DNA of 64,000 nt from Parvibaculum sp040216885. Its GTDB lineage: Bacteria; Pseudomonadota; Alphaproteobacteria; Parvibaculales; Parvibaculaceae. Under the pieces are notes generated by a model, which did not search any database, was not told where the DNA came from, and saw only the letters and a list, made by a program, of their open reading frames with translations. Shown in pieces: positions 54,183 to 62,855 of the stretch. The position numbers and the translations under genes were made by a program. Location of the stretch: the NCBI GenBank assembly GCA_040216885.1, contig JAVJOG010000007.1:124001-188000 (forward strand), in the 5' to 3' direction. Position 1 is the first letter of the stretch. Each line of letters opens with the position of its first letter.

Positions 54183-55937
54183 ATGGCCGACAGTGCCGCC
54201 AAATGGCCCGCCATGACCATCGAGGAAGCGCATGCCTTCCTGACCGCGCCGGGCTCGCCCTTCGAAATGGAAACGGTCGACATCCGCGGCAACAAGATCC
54301 GCACCTACAAGAACACGCCGCCGTCCTTGCGCGCGATCTTCGATCTCGGCCGCGCCTGGGGCGAACGCGAATTCATTGTCTATGAAGGCGAGCGCCTGAC
54401 CTACGAAAGCCACTACCGTGCCGCGACCGCGTTCGGCCGTGTGCTGAGCGAAAAATACGGCGTGAAGAAGGGCGACCGCGTGGCGCTCATCATGCGCAAC
54501 TTCCCCGAATGGTCGATCGTTTTCTGGGCCGTCGCTGCCATCGGCGGTGTGATCGTGCCGTTGAACGCCTGGGGCACGGGCCCCGAACTTGAATACGGAA
54601 TCACGGATTCGGGCTCGAAAGTCCTGATCGTCGACCATGAACGTCTCGACCGCATCCGCCCGCATCTGAAATCGCTTGGCCTCAACGGCCTTGTCGCCGT
54701 GCGCACGCCGGCCGACGAACTCGGCGTCGCGGAAGCTTTCGAGGCGCTGGTCGCCACGCCGCAGGATTACGCAAAACTGCCAGACGGGGCGTTGCCCGAT
54801 CCCGGCATGCATCCCGACGACGACGCGACGATCTTCTATACATCGGGCACCACCGGCAAGCCGAAAGGCGCTCTCGGCACGCAGCGCAACATCTGCACCA
54901 ACCTGATGAACGCGATGCTGGGCGGCGCGCGCGCATTCATGCGCCGCGGTGAAATTCCGCCGGCACCCGATCCCGCCGCGCCGCCGCGCGCGATGTTGCT
55001 GTCGGTGCCGCTCTTCCATGTGACCGGTTGCCACTCGATCCTCGTGTCGACCTATGCGAGTGGCGGCAAGCTCGTCATCATTCACAAATGGCAGCCGGAA
55101 CGCGCGCTCGAACTGATTGACCGCGAAGGCGTGACCGCGTTCGGCGGCGTGCCCGCGATGGTGTGGCAGGTGCTGGAATCGCCCGAGTTCGACAAGTGGA
55201 ACACCGCGACCGTCGAGTCGATCGGCTATGGCGGCGCGCCGTCGGCGCCCGATCTCGTGGCCCGCATCAAGAAGCAGTTTCCGAAAGTGCATCCCTCCAA
55301 CGGCTATGGCCTGACGGAAACGTCGGCCATCACGACGCAGAACCTCGCGGAAGACTATGTGGCGAAGCCCGACAGCGCCGGCCCCGCGGTACCCGTCTGC
55401 GACATCAAGGTTGTCGACGAGCAGGGCAACGAATTGCCGCGCGGGCAGATCGGCGAGCTGTGGATCCGCGGACCGAACATTGTGAAAGGCTACTGGAACA
55501 AGCCCGAAGCGACGGCGGCCGCGATCACCGAAGGCGGCTGGTTTCATTCCGGCGATCTCGTGCGTATCGACGATGAAGGCTTCGCCTATATTCTCGACCG
55601 CGCGAAAGACATGCTGATCCGCGGCGGCGAGAACATCTATTGCGTCGAGGTCGAGGACGCGCTCTACGCGCATCCCGCCGTGATGGACGCCGCTGTCGTC
55701 GCCTTTCGGCACAAGGTGCTCCGCGAGGAAGTGGGCGGCATCGTGCAGGTTGCGCCCGGCAAGCAGGTGACGGAGGAGGAACTTCGCGCCCATGTCGGAA
55801 AACTGCTCGCCGCCTTCAAGGTGCCGGTCAAGATCGAGCTCAGACACGAACCGCTGCCGCGCAATCCGAACGGCAAGATACTGAAGACGGTGCTGCGCGA
55901 AGACATGAAGAAATACGAAGGCTATCGCGCGGCGTGA
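54183..55937 (+). CDS. AMP-dependent acyl-CoA synthetase/ligase
   Basis: Activates a carboxylic acid, probably a fatty acid, to its CoA thioester via an acyl-adenylate. 584 residues. Motifs in order: P-loop FYTSGTTGKPKGALGTQRN, GYGGAPSAPDL, NGYGLTETSAI, GWFHSGDLVRIDDEGFAYI with DRAKDMLIRGGENIYCVEVE, and the catalytic Lys in NPNGKILKTVLRE. Chain-length preference cannot be read. The SDR gene starts 23 bases downstream, so the two probably share a fatty-acid or steroid degradation role. Confidence 0.93.
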   Translation: MADSAAKWPAMTIEEAHAFLTAPGSPFEMETVDIRGNKIRTYKNTPPSLRAIFDLGRAWGEREFIVYEGERLTYESHYRAATAFGRVLSEKYGVKKGDRVALIMRNFPEWSIVFWAVAAIGGVIVPLNAWGTGPELEYGITDSGSKVLIVDHERLDRIRPHLKSLGLNGLVAVRTPADELGVAEAFEALVATPQDYAKLPDGALPDPGMHPDDDATIFYTSGTTGKPKGALGTQRNICTNLMNAMLGGARAFMRRGEIPPAPDPAAPPRAMLLSVPLFHVTGCHSILVSTYASGGKLVIIHKWQPERALELIDREGVTAFGGVPAMVWQVLESPEFDKWNTATVESIGYGGAPSAPDLVARIKKQFPKVHPSNGYGLTETSAITTQNLAEDYVAKPDSAGPAVPVCDIKVVDEQGNELPRGQIGELWIRGPNIVKGYWNKPEATAAAITEGGWFHSGDLVRIDDEGFAYILDRAKDMLIRGGENIYCVEVEDALYAHPAVMDAAVVAFRHKVLREEVGGIVQVAPGKQVTEEELRAHVGKLLAAFKVPVKIELRHEPLPRNPNGKILKTVLREDMKKYEGYRAA

Positions 55938-55960
55938 ACCGCGCGCGGGGAGGACGGCTA

Positions 55961-56734
55961 ATGAACATATCGCTTGAAGGCCGCGTCGCGCTGGTGACGG
56001 GCGGCAGCCGCGGCATCGGCCGCGCCATCGCGGTTGCGCTCGCCGGGGCGGGTGCCGACGTGGCGGTTAATTATCGCCGCGACGAGGATGCTGCGAACGA
56101 AACGGTCGAAGCGATAAAGCGTCTGGGGCGCAAGGCAAAAGCCTATTCGGCCTCGGTCGAGAATTTCGAGGAGGACCGGACGATGGTCGCCGATGTGCTG
56201 AAGGATTTCGGCTCCATCGGCATTCTCGTCAACAATGCCGGCATCGCCTCGCGCGGCCAGACGGTTGCCGACACCGATCCGCTGGAGCTCGAGCGCGTGC
56301 TGCGCGTTCACGCGATGGCACCGCATTTTGTTTCGAAGCTGGTGATCCCGCATATGCGCAAGGAAAAGCGCGGCGACATCGTCATCATTTCTTCGGTGGC
56401 GACGCTCAGCCATTCGGCGCAGGGCGGACCCTACAATATGGGCAAGGCCGCCGCCGAGGCGCTGGCGCTGACGCTGGCCAAGGAAGAGCGGAAGTTCGGC
56501 ATACGGACGAACATCGTCGCGCCGGGCCTCACCGACACCGACATGGGCTCGCGTCTTGCCGCCGCGCGCGCCGGCAAGAAGGGCATGGACATCCACGAAC
56601 TCGACGCCAACATGCCCTTCGGTCACGTCTGCAGCCCGGAGGAGGTGGCGGCCGCCGTCGTCTATCTCGTCTCCGACGCCAACCCCTACGCCAACGGTCA
56701 GAAGATCAACATCGACGGCGGCGGCCCGATGTGA
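55961..56734 (+). CDS. Short-chain dehydrogenase/reductase (3-oxoacyl reductase-like)
   Basis: A 257-residue SDR starting at the ATG at 55961, after GGGGAGGACGG. Coenzyme motif TGGSRGIGRAIAVAL with AVNYRRDE (Arg suggesting NADPH), NNAGIAS, catalytic Ser in IISSVAT and YNMGK, and a C-terminal NGQKINIDGGGPM. FabG-like by pattern. Transcribed with the acyl-CoA ligase. The frame extending back to 55640 is within that gene and excluded. Confidence 0.9.
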   Translation: MNISLEGRVALVTGGSRGIGRAIAVALAGAGADVAVNYRRDEDAANETVEAIKRLGRKAKAYSASVENFEEDRTMVADVLKDFGSIGILVNNAGIASRGQTVADTDPLELERVLRVHAMAPHFVSKLVIPHMRKEKRGDIVIISSVATLSHSAQGGPYNMGKAAAEALALTLAKEERKFGIRTNIVAPGLTDTDMGSRLAAARAGKKGMDIHELDANMPFGHVCSPEEVAAAVVYLVSDANPYANGQKINIDGGGPM

Positions 56735-56750
56735 GGTCGCCAAGGCATGA

Positions 56751-56776
56751 TTTTGGGGTATCGGGGTACCCCAAAA
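56751..56776. promoter_or_regulatory. 10-bp palindrome upstream of copA
   Basis: TTTTGGGGTA at 56751-56760 is the exact reverse complement of TACCCCAAAA at 56767-56776, with a six-base centre. The T run is 5' and the A run 3', the reverse of a terminator, so an operator-type site is likelier. Confidence 0.55.
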
Positions 56777-56783
56777 CGGCCTT

Positions 56784-56811
56784 CTGTCATCGAACTGTCA
56801 AAAAACTGTCA
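56784..56811 (+). promoter_or_regulatory. Three CTGTCA repeats with exact 11-bp period (Pho-box-like)
   Basis: CTGTCA is found at 56784, 56795 and 56806, separated by five-base AT-rich spacers. The layout is that of tandem Pho-box units. It lies 129 bases before the copA start. Confidence 0.65.
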
Positions 56812-56829
56812 CAAATCCCGGCGCGGCGG

Positions 56830-56877
56830 ACTTGTCCCCGGGTTTATCCCGCAACTTGTGCCGCAATTTGTCCCCGC
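56830..56877 (+). repeat. Four 12-bp tandem repeats, TTGTCCCCG type
   Basis: The units TTGTCCCCG (56832), TTATCCCGC (56844), TTGTGCCGC (56856) and TTGTCCCCG (56868) keep an exact 12-bp period. The first lies in ACTTGTCCCCGG, a 12-mer also found near the other two CTGTCA arrays. Iteron-like; function unknown. Confidence 0.6.
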
Positions 56878-56902
56878 TTTTGCGATTTCGAACCGGCGGC
56901 GC

Positions 56903-56933
56903 TTGACCTTCCAACAATGGGAAGGTCCACGAT
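56903..56933 (+). promoter_or_regulatory. CueR/MerR-type copper promoter of copA
   Basis: TTGACC (-35, 56903-56908) overlaps the dyad GACCTTCC-N7-GGAAGGTC (56905-56927), which closely matches the E. coli CueR operator. A weak -10, CACGAT, falls at 56928 after the 19-base spacer typical of MerR-family promoters. Transcription would start at or very near the copA start codon. Confidence 0.8.
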
Positions 56934-56939
56934 GCACCG

Positions 56940-58796
56940 ATGATGAAGACACAAATCCGGATTTCGCTGCTCACACCCGCGAGCCTCGTGCTCGCCGCGA
57001 CGCTCGCGGCCGCACCATATGATGCCTTGGCGGGAACCTACGACCTGACGGTTGCGAAGGCGCAGATCGAAGTCGACGGGCGCGCGTTTGAAAAGCTGAC
57101 GGTCAACGGGAGCGTTCCGGGACCGACGCTTCGTCTCCGCGAGGGCGAGAAGGCGACGATAACGGTCGCCAACGAAACCGACGAGCCGACATCGATGCAC
57201 TGGCACGGCATTCTGCTGCCGGGCATCATGGACGGCGCGCCCGGCTTCAACGGCTTCATGGGCATCGCGCCCGGCGCCTCCTACACCTACACGTTCGATA
57301 TTCGCCAGAGCGGCACCTATTGGTATCACAGCCATACCGGTACGCAGGACCAGAGCGTCCTCGGCGCCATCGTGATCGAGCCCGCGTCGCCGCCACCGTT
57401 CCCCGCCGAGCGCGATTATGTGGTGATGCTCGGCGACATCACGCCGGAAGACTCCGACCGCGTGTTGCACAATCTCAAGGCCGATCCGGGCTACTATAAT
57501 TACAACAAGCGCACGCTGATCGACTTTTTCGGCGGCGCCCGCGAACAGGGCATCGGCGCCGCGCTGCGCGACCGCCTCGACTGGGGCGAGATGCGGATGG
57601 ACCCGACCGATCTCGCAGACGTGACCGGCTACGCCTTTCTCGTCAACGGCAAGCAACCGGTTGAAAACGAAACCTTTGTCTTCAAAAAAGGCGAACGCGT
57701 TCGCCTGCGGCTGATCAACGGCTCGGCCATGACGCTGTTCGATGTGCGGATTCCGGGCCTGAAGATGAAAGTGGTGGCGGCGGACGGGAACGACGTCGAG
57801 CCGGTTGCCGTGGACGAGATCCGCATGGGCGTCGCCGAACGCTATGACGTGATTGTCGAGCCGTCGGAGGACGTCGCCTACACGATCTTTGCCGAATCGA
57901 TCGACCGCGCCGGCTATGCCCGCGCGACGCTGGCCGCGCGTGAAGGCGTCGAAGGCCCGATACCGCAACGCCGCCCGCGCGCGCTGCTCGCCATGGACGA
58001 CATGGGCGCGGCGCATGACGGCCATGCCGGGCCCGATATGAAAGAGGAAAACGCCGCGACCGACGATCATGGCGGGCATGAAGATCACGGCGGACATGAC
58101 AGTCATGGCCATGAAGGGCATGGCCCCGCCATGGAGCATGGCGAGGGCCACATGATGGACCATGGCGAAGGCGGCCATGACGGGCACCAGATGCACGACA
58201 TGCAGCACGACGGCGCCATGCACGAAGCGCCATCCGCGTCGCCGCGCCCCGTCGGCTGGGCGTCGGGTTTTCCGGCGGGATCGAAAGTCCTTGCCTATGA
58301 GGACCTGCGCGCCCGCGCGCCGCGCTCCGACAACCGCCCGCCGGACCGCTCGGTCGAGATGCGTCTCACCGGAAACATGGAGCGCTATGTCTGGACGCTG
58401 AACGACAAGCGCTTTCACGAGGCCGCGCCGATCCGCGTGCGCTATGGCGAACGCGTGCGGATCGACTTCGTCAACGAGACCATGATGGCGCATCCGATGC
58501 ACCTGCATGGCATGTTCTTCGAACTCGAAAACGGCGCAGGGACACATCGCCCGCTGAAGGACACGGTGATCGTGCCGCCCGGGAAGTCGGTTTCGGTCAT
58601 CCTGACGGCGCGGGAGGCCGGTGCCTGGCCGCTGCATTGCCACCTGCTCTACCACATGGCGTCGGGGATGATGACGGCTTTCATCGTCGAACCGCCGGAC
58701 GCCGCCGAGGCCGGCATCACGCCGGACGGCGCGTCCCTGCCTCTCGCCATTTCGCATGACGGTCACGGCGGCCACGCAGGGCATGGTGGCATCTGA
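56940..58796 (+). CDS. copA: Copper-resistance multicopper oxidase (PcoA/CopA type)
   Basis: Periplasmic cuprous oxidase, 618 residues. ATG at 56940 (or 56943) leads into a signal peptide ending near ALAG. Copper sites: MHWHGILLPG and YWYHSHTGTQ in the first cupredoxin domain; HPMHLHGMFFEL and the type 1/type 3 motif WPLHCHLLYHMASGMM at the end. Between domains 2 and 3 lies a Met/His-rich tract (about residues 350-430; HGGHEDHGGHDSHGHEGHG) that probably binds extra copper. copB overlaps its stop by one base. A CueR-type operator precedes it with almost no 5' leader. Confidence 0.94.
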   Translation: MMKTQIRISLLTPASLVLAATLAAAPYDALAGTYDLTVAKAQIEVDGRAFEKLTVNGSVPGPTLRLREGEKATITVANETDEPTSMHWHGILLPGIMDGAPGFNGFMGIAPGASYTYTFDIRQSGTYWYHSHTGTQDQSVLGAIVIEPASPPPFPAERDYVVMLGDITPEDSDRVLHNLKADPGYYNYNKRTLIDFFGGAREQGIGAALRDRLDWGEMRMDPTDLADVTGYAFLVNGKQPVENETFVFKKGERVRLRLINGSAMTLFDVRIPGLKMKVVAADGNDVEPVAVDEIRMGVAERYDVIVEPSEDVAYTIFAESIDRAGYARATLAAREGVEGPIPQRRPRALLAMDDMGAAHDGHAGPDMKEENAATDDHGGHEDHGGHDSHGHEGHGPAMEHGEGHMMDHGEGGHDGHQMHDMQHDGAMHEAPSASPRPVGWASGFPAGSKVLAYEDLRARAPRSDNRPPDRSVEMRLTGNMERYVWTLNDKRFHEAAPIRVRYGERVRIDFVNETMMAHPMHLHGMFFELENGAGTHRPLKDTVIVPPGKSVSVILTAREAGAWPLHCHLLYHMASGMMTAFIVEPPDAAEAGITPDGASLPLAISHDGHGGHAGHGGI

Positions 58797-59512
58797 TGCG
58801 AAGGATGCTTCTTGCCGCGCTGCTCGGATCGTTTGCCTTTCCCGGGATCGGATGGGCGGAGCCCGGCGACGTCGTGGCGATGGATCACGGGCCGGAGACT
58901 TTCCGCAAGATTGTCGTCGAAGCCGATTATGCGGCGCGCCACGGCGGCCTGTGGCGCTGGCATGCCGACGGCTGGATCGGCGGCGACAGCGAACGCGTCT
59001 GGATCAGATCGGACGGCGAGATTGAAGACGGCCGTGTCCACGAGGCGGAACTTCAGGTTCTCTACGGGTGGAACGTGCATCCCTTCTGGGACGTGCTGCT
59101 GGGCGTTCGTCAGGATTTCGAGCCCGACAGCGAGACTTATCTCGCGGCCGGCGTGACGGGTCTTGCGCCCTATTTCTTCGAGACGGATGCGACGGCCTTT
59201 CTCTCGGCCGGCGGCGATCTCTCGGCCCGTTTCGAACAGAGCCTCGACCTTCCGGTCACGCAGAAGCTGATCGCCGAACCGCATGTCGAGTTGAATGCTT
59301 TCGCGCAGGATGTGCCGGAACGCGGCATCGGTGCGGGTTTCAGCAGCATCGAGGCCGGCTTGCAGCTTCGCTACGAAATCACGCGCAAATTTGCGCCCTA
59401 TGCCGATCTTGTGTGGGAGCGGGTACTCGGCGAAACCGCGTCGATCGCACGCGGGCGGGGCGAGGACGTCGAGAACCTCACGCTCCATATCGGCATCAGA
59501 ACCTGGTTCTGA
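58796..59512 (+). CDS. copB: Copper resistance protein B, outer membrane
   Basis: Outer-membrane beta-barrel partner of CopA, 238 residues with a signal peptide ending at GWAEP. Typical blocks: DYAARHGGLWRWHADGWIGGD, EAELQVLYGWNVHPFWDVLLG, RQDFEPDS, VTGLAPYFFETDATAFLSAGG split over strands, and the terminal LHIGIRTWF ending in an aromatic. The N-terminal His/Met metal tract seen in some CopB proteins is absent. No copC or copD follows. Confidence 0.92.
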   Translation: MRRMLLAALLGSFAFPGIGWAEPGDVVAMDHGPETFRKIVVEADYAARHGGLWRWHADGWIGGDSERVWIRSDGEIEDGRVHEAELQVLYGWNVHPFWDVLLGVRQDFEPDSETYLAAGVTGLAPYFFETDATAFLSAGGDLSARFEQSLDLPVTQKLIAEPHVELNAFAQDVPERGIGAGFSSIEAGLQLRYEITRKFAPYADLVWERVLGETASIARGRGEDVENLTLHIGIRTWF

Positions 59513-59519
59513 CGGCGTC

Positions 59520-59741
59520 TCAACCGACCGTCGCGGGCGTCCAGCGTTCGGCGCGGCGGGCACGGCGTAGCTCGGGCGATGAGACGTTTATCGACAAGCC
59601 GCCATCGGGATCGGAGGTCGAGAGTGCGCCATGCACACGGCAGAATCCGCATCGGCAGGCACGCACCGGCAATTCCGGCGGCGCAAGGCGGCTGTCGAAC
59701 TCAAACGAGATATTGCCGCAATGACACCGCCCCCGCAGCAT
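59520..59741 (-). pseudogene. 5' fragment of a GFA-family gene
   Basis: The 73-codon frame begins like glutathione-dependent formaldehyde-activating (GFA) proteins: GRCHCGNISFEF and RACRCGFCRVHGALSTSDPDG, holding the first zinc cysteines. After VSSPEL the sequence turns to ARRAERWTPATVG and stops. The second half, with the CxxC pair of the structural zinc site and the rest of the fold (usual length about 130 or more), is missing. Probably truncated by a deletion next to copB. Confidence 0.7.
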
Positions 59742-59745
59742 CGCC

Positions 59746-62493
59746 TCACTCCGCCGGCGAAAACACGCCCGCCGTCCCGGCCTTCGCCCTGCGGCGGAGC
59801 GACGGCATGACGTTGATCAGCGAAAGCAGCACCGCCGAGGCATAGGGAACCGACTGCACCAGCAGCACCGCGACCCAGAGCCTGGAATGGCTGTCGGCGA
59901 AATCCGGGCTCAGCAGGAAGGCGATCGTCAGACCCCAGAGCACCGCCAGCATCAGCGCTTCCTCCCGCACCTGGATGAAGGCGGCGGCCAGCGGCGGCTT
60001 GTCCTCGCATTTCGGTGTGCGGATGAAGGGTTTGCTGGTGGTGATCATGCCGTTGAGCATGGCCTTGGCGACGGTATGCGTGAGGCCGAGCGCCGCGACG
60101 CCGGCGCCGAGGCTTTCGAGGAAGGAACAATCGCGAATGCGCACCGCATAGAGCCACAGCGAACGGATGACCTTGAAGGCAAAACTGCCGATGGTCGGAA
60201 TGAGAAACGCCGCAACCGGCAGATAGACGAGATGCGGCTGGTAAAGCGCCCAGACCGACAGCACGATGCTGGCCGTCGTGAAAAGCAGCGCCAGCCCGTC
60301 GGCAAACCACGGCAGCCACCCGGCAAGGAAGTAATAGCGCTGCGCGCCCGAAAGACCGTTCTTCCGCCGCGCCCAGGGCGCCAGCGCATCCCAGTGATGC
60401 TTGACGATCTGCACCGCGCCATAGGCCCAGCGGAAACGCTGGGTGATGTAGCCGGCCAGCGTGTCGGGCGTGAGGCCGCGGCCGAAGGAGTGGTTGACAT
60501 AGACGCTGTCATAGCCCGCGCGATAGAGCTTGATGCCGAGTTCGGCATCCTCGCAGATGCACCACTCGGCCCAGCCGCCGACGCTCTCCAGCGCAGACTT
60601 GCGCACCAGCGTCATCGTGCCGTGCTGGATGATGGCATTGAAATTGTTGCGCTGGACCATGCCGATATGGAAGAAGCCGGCATATTCCCAATAGGTCATG
60701 TTCTTGAAAGCGCTTTCGTGGCGGTCGCGATAGTCCTGCGGCGCCTGCACGAAGCCGACATCGCGCTTGTCGAAATAGGGAACCATCGTTTTGAGCCAGT
60801 TCGGCTCGATCTGGTAGTCGCTGTCGATGACGGCAACGATCTCGGCGTCGGGCGCGGTCTTCTCCATGCCGAAATTGAGCGCGCCGGCCTTGAAGCCCGG
60901 CCAGTTCTCGAGGTGGAAGAAACGGAAGCGGGGCCCGAGCGTCGCGCAATAGTCGCGCACCGGCTGCCAGACCTCCGGGTCGGTGGTGTTGTTGTCGAGC
61001 ACCAGCACTTCGTAGTTCTCGTAGTCGATCTGCGACAGCGCCCGGAGTGTCTCCTTCACCATTTCGGGCGGCTCGTTGTGGATCGGCACATGGATCGAAA
61101 CCTTGGCGGTCGGACTGACAGCCTTGTCGTCGAAGGGTTTGAAGTGCCGTTCGCCGTGGCGCGTCCAGATCACCTCGACGAACTCGATGGCCTCCGTCAG
61201 CAGCACGATGAGGAGCAGGCCTTGCGCGAAAAAGAGGAAACTCCAGACGGTGGCGCCGACCCAGGTGAAATAGAGGCCGGTGACCGAAAGCCCGGCCCAG
61301 GCGATGGCCGAGCCCGCGACCTGTGTGAGGATGGCGAAGAAGACGATGCCCGCCGGCCGCACATGGCTCTGGCGCAGGATGAAGAGCATGGCCGGCAGAA
61401 GCGCGAGGCCGGCCGCGAGCGACGCCCAGAAGCGCCATTCCGGCGCCTCGGAAATGCCGCCGGCCATCGGGAATTTCGGTTGCCGGTCGGCATTGTAGAC
61501 GCCCCAGAAGGCGCCGGCCGCGCCTTCTTCCGACGCTTTCCACGGCTGGTCGAAGGCTTCGATGACGTAATAGGTGAGGTCTTCCTGCTTGGCGCGGTTG
61601 AGAAACTCGCGCAGGAATGTCGCCTGGTTGACCAGCGACGGCACCGCCTCGGTGTTGAGTTCGGACTCGGCGAGACCGGCATAGGCGCGCCGCGGAATGA
61701 CCTTGCCGCGGCTCGGCCAGCCGACTTCCGACACGACGATGGGCTTGCCCGGATAGGCGGCCTTCAGTTCGGCGATGCGATCGAACACCGCGTCGACCGC
61801 GATGTCGATCGGAATGCCCTCCCAATAGGGAAGGATCTGCACGGCAATAAAATCGACTTCCTTCACGAGCTCTGGATGCTGGAGCCAGATATGCGGCGGT
61901 TCGGCCGTCGAGATCGGCTTCCAGATGCGCTGCTTGGCGCGGCGGATATAGGAGATCAGCTCGTCCACCGTCACGTCGCGCCGCAGCAGCGCCTCGTTGC
62001 CGACCATCGCGCGCACCACATTGCGCCGCGGCGCGGCCTGAATGAGCCGTTCGAGTTCGACCTCGTTGCGCTCGAGATTGGGCCCGATCCAGGCGCCCGG
62101 CGCCACCGACAGCCCGTATTTGGCGGTGAGCTCGGGAATCAGTTGCTGACCGAAGACCATGCTGTAGGTGCGGATCGCCTGCACCGTGCCGGCGAGCAGC
62201 TTCATGTCCTCGTCCATCTGCTCGGCGGAAGGGTGGCGGTTCTGGGTCGGGTCCTGGCCTTGCCGGTAGGGGCTGTAGGAGAGGCCGACGATTTCACCGG
62301 TCCAGGCCTCGACGTGATGCGGCTGGTTGAAGGCCGCCCAGACCGCGAGATTGGCCGCGATCACCAGCGGCAGCACGATGAAGAAGAAGGCAGCCTGGCG
62401 CACAAAGGCCGAGCGGTGCCAGGCGCGCGGGTCCGCTTGCGCCGGCTCTGGCGCGGCGTCGGGGGCAGGCGGCGGCACTTGAGGTTCGTCCAT
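59746..62493 (-). CDS. GH17-GT2 fusion, beta-glucan synthase-like membrane protein
   Basis: A 915-residue inner-membrane protein from the ATG at 62493; a TTG at 62514 is a weaker option. A membrane helix lies at about residues 35-55. A GH17 glucanase-like domain follows (about 65-330) with acid/base Glu167 in VGNE and nucleophile Glu256 in SEVGWPS. Then come several helices, a GT2 processive glycosyltransferase domain (HVPIHNEPPEMV, VIDSDYQ, CEDAELG, QRFRW) and further helices. The composition is like NdvB-type beta-1,3-glucan synthases of Bradyrhizobium, so periplasmic or cyclic glucan synthesis is the likely role. Confidence 0.87.
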   Translation of the reverse strand: MDEPQVPPPAPDAAPEPAQADPRAWHRSAFVRQAAFFFIVLPLVIAANLAVWAAFNQPHHVEAWTGEIVGLSYSPYRQGQDPTQNRHPSAEQMDEDMKLLAGTVQAIRTYSMVFGQQLIPELTAKYGLSVAPGAWIGPNLERNEVELERLIQAAPRRNVVRAMVGNEALLRRDVTVDELISYIRRAKQRIWKPISTAEPPHIWLQHPELVKEVDFIAVQILPYWEGIPIDIAVDAVFDRIAELKAAYPGKPIVVSEVGWPSRGKVIPRRAYAGLAESELNTEAVPSLVNQATFLREFLNRAKQEDLTYYVIEAFDQPWKASEEGAAGAFWGVYNADRQPKFPMAGGISEAPEWRFWASLAAGLALLPAMLFILRQSHVRPAGIVFFAILTQVAGSAIAWAGLSVTGLYFTWVGATVWSFLFFAQGLLLIVLLTEAIEFVEVIWTRHGERHFKPFDDKAVSPTAKVSIHVPIHNEPPEMVKETLRALSQIDYENYEVLVLDNNTTDPEVWQPVRDYCATLGPRFRFFHLENWPGFKAGALNFGMEKTAPDAEIVAVIDSDYQIEPNWLKTMVPYFDKRDVGFVQAPQDYRDRHESAFKNMTYWEYAGFFHIGMVQRNNFNAIIQHGTMTLVRKSALESVGGWAEWCICEDAELGIKLYRAGYDSVYVNHSFGRGLTPDTLAGYITQRFRWAYGAVQIVKHHWDALAPWARRKNGLSGAQRYYFLAGWLPWFADGLALLFTTASIVLSVWALYQPHLVYLPVAAFLIPTIGSFAFKVIRSLWLYAVRIRDCSFLESLGAGVAALGLTHTVAKAMLNGMITTSKPFIRTPKCEDKPPLAAAFIQVREEALMLAVLWGLTIAFLLSPDFADSHSRLWVAVLLVQSVPYASAVLLSLINVMPSLRRRAKAGTAGVFSPAE

Positions 62494-62652
62494 CGGCAAA
62501 TCCGCGGAAAACAACTATGAAGGGCCGTCCGCCCGGACAGGGGCGCGGCCCCCTCTCTTCCATCCGCTCCGTGACCAAATTAGGGCAAGCGCGGCCGGGC
62601 TGCAAAAAAGGCCGGAAAGGGCGGTATAGAAGTTCGAAGACCGCTCGTACCT

Positions 62653-62706
62653 CCCACCCTCCCCCTGTGGGAGGGTCAAACGGTCGAAGACCGTTTGGGG
62701 AGGGGT
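62653..62706 (+). repeat. Modular hairpin repeat, copy 1
   Basis: CCCACCCTCCCC, CTGTGGGAGGGTC, an inner hairpin AAACGGT/ACCGTTT and GGGGAGGGGT, in that order. Same layout as the copy at 18866 and the inverted copy at 62762. These copies fill much of the 362-base gap between the glucan synthase and the amidohydrolase genes; I saw no gene in the rest of that gap. Confidence 0.7.
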
Positions 62707-62761
62707 TGGGGCGGACGCGGCGGGCGGCGCGCTGTCGATTATGCGCCGAGATTCTTCGCTT

Positions 62762-62828
62762 ACCCCTCCCCGAAATTCGTCTCGCCAGCGCGACCCGAAT
62801 TTCGACCCTCCCACAGGGGGAGGGTGAG
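62762..62828 (-). repeat. Modular hairpin repeat, copy 2 (inverted)
   Basis: On the minus strand: CACCCTCCCCCTGTGGGAGG, GTC, then a different inner hairpin with arms GAAATTCG and CGAATTTC, and GGGGAGGGGT. The outer blocks are those of copy 1; the inner arms differ. The two copies face each other 55 bases apart. Confidence 0.7.
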
Positions 62829-62855
62829 AAGGACAGAACTCTATCTGCACGCCCC

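Noticed and set aside
56844..58784. 646-codon frame antisense to copA
   Set aside because: Mirrors copA, including a Met/His-poor shadow of its metal tract; no ribosome site or family pattern.
59887..62520. 877-codon open frame antisense to the GH17-GT2 gene
   Set aside because: Its composition is Arg/Asp/His-rich with no domain pattern, as expected for the complement of a GC-rich coding strand; the minus-strand frame has complete catalytic motifs.
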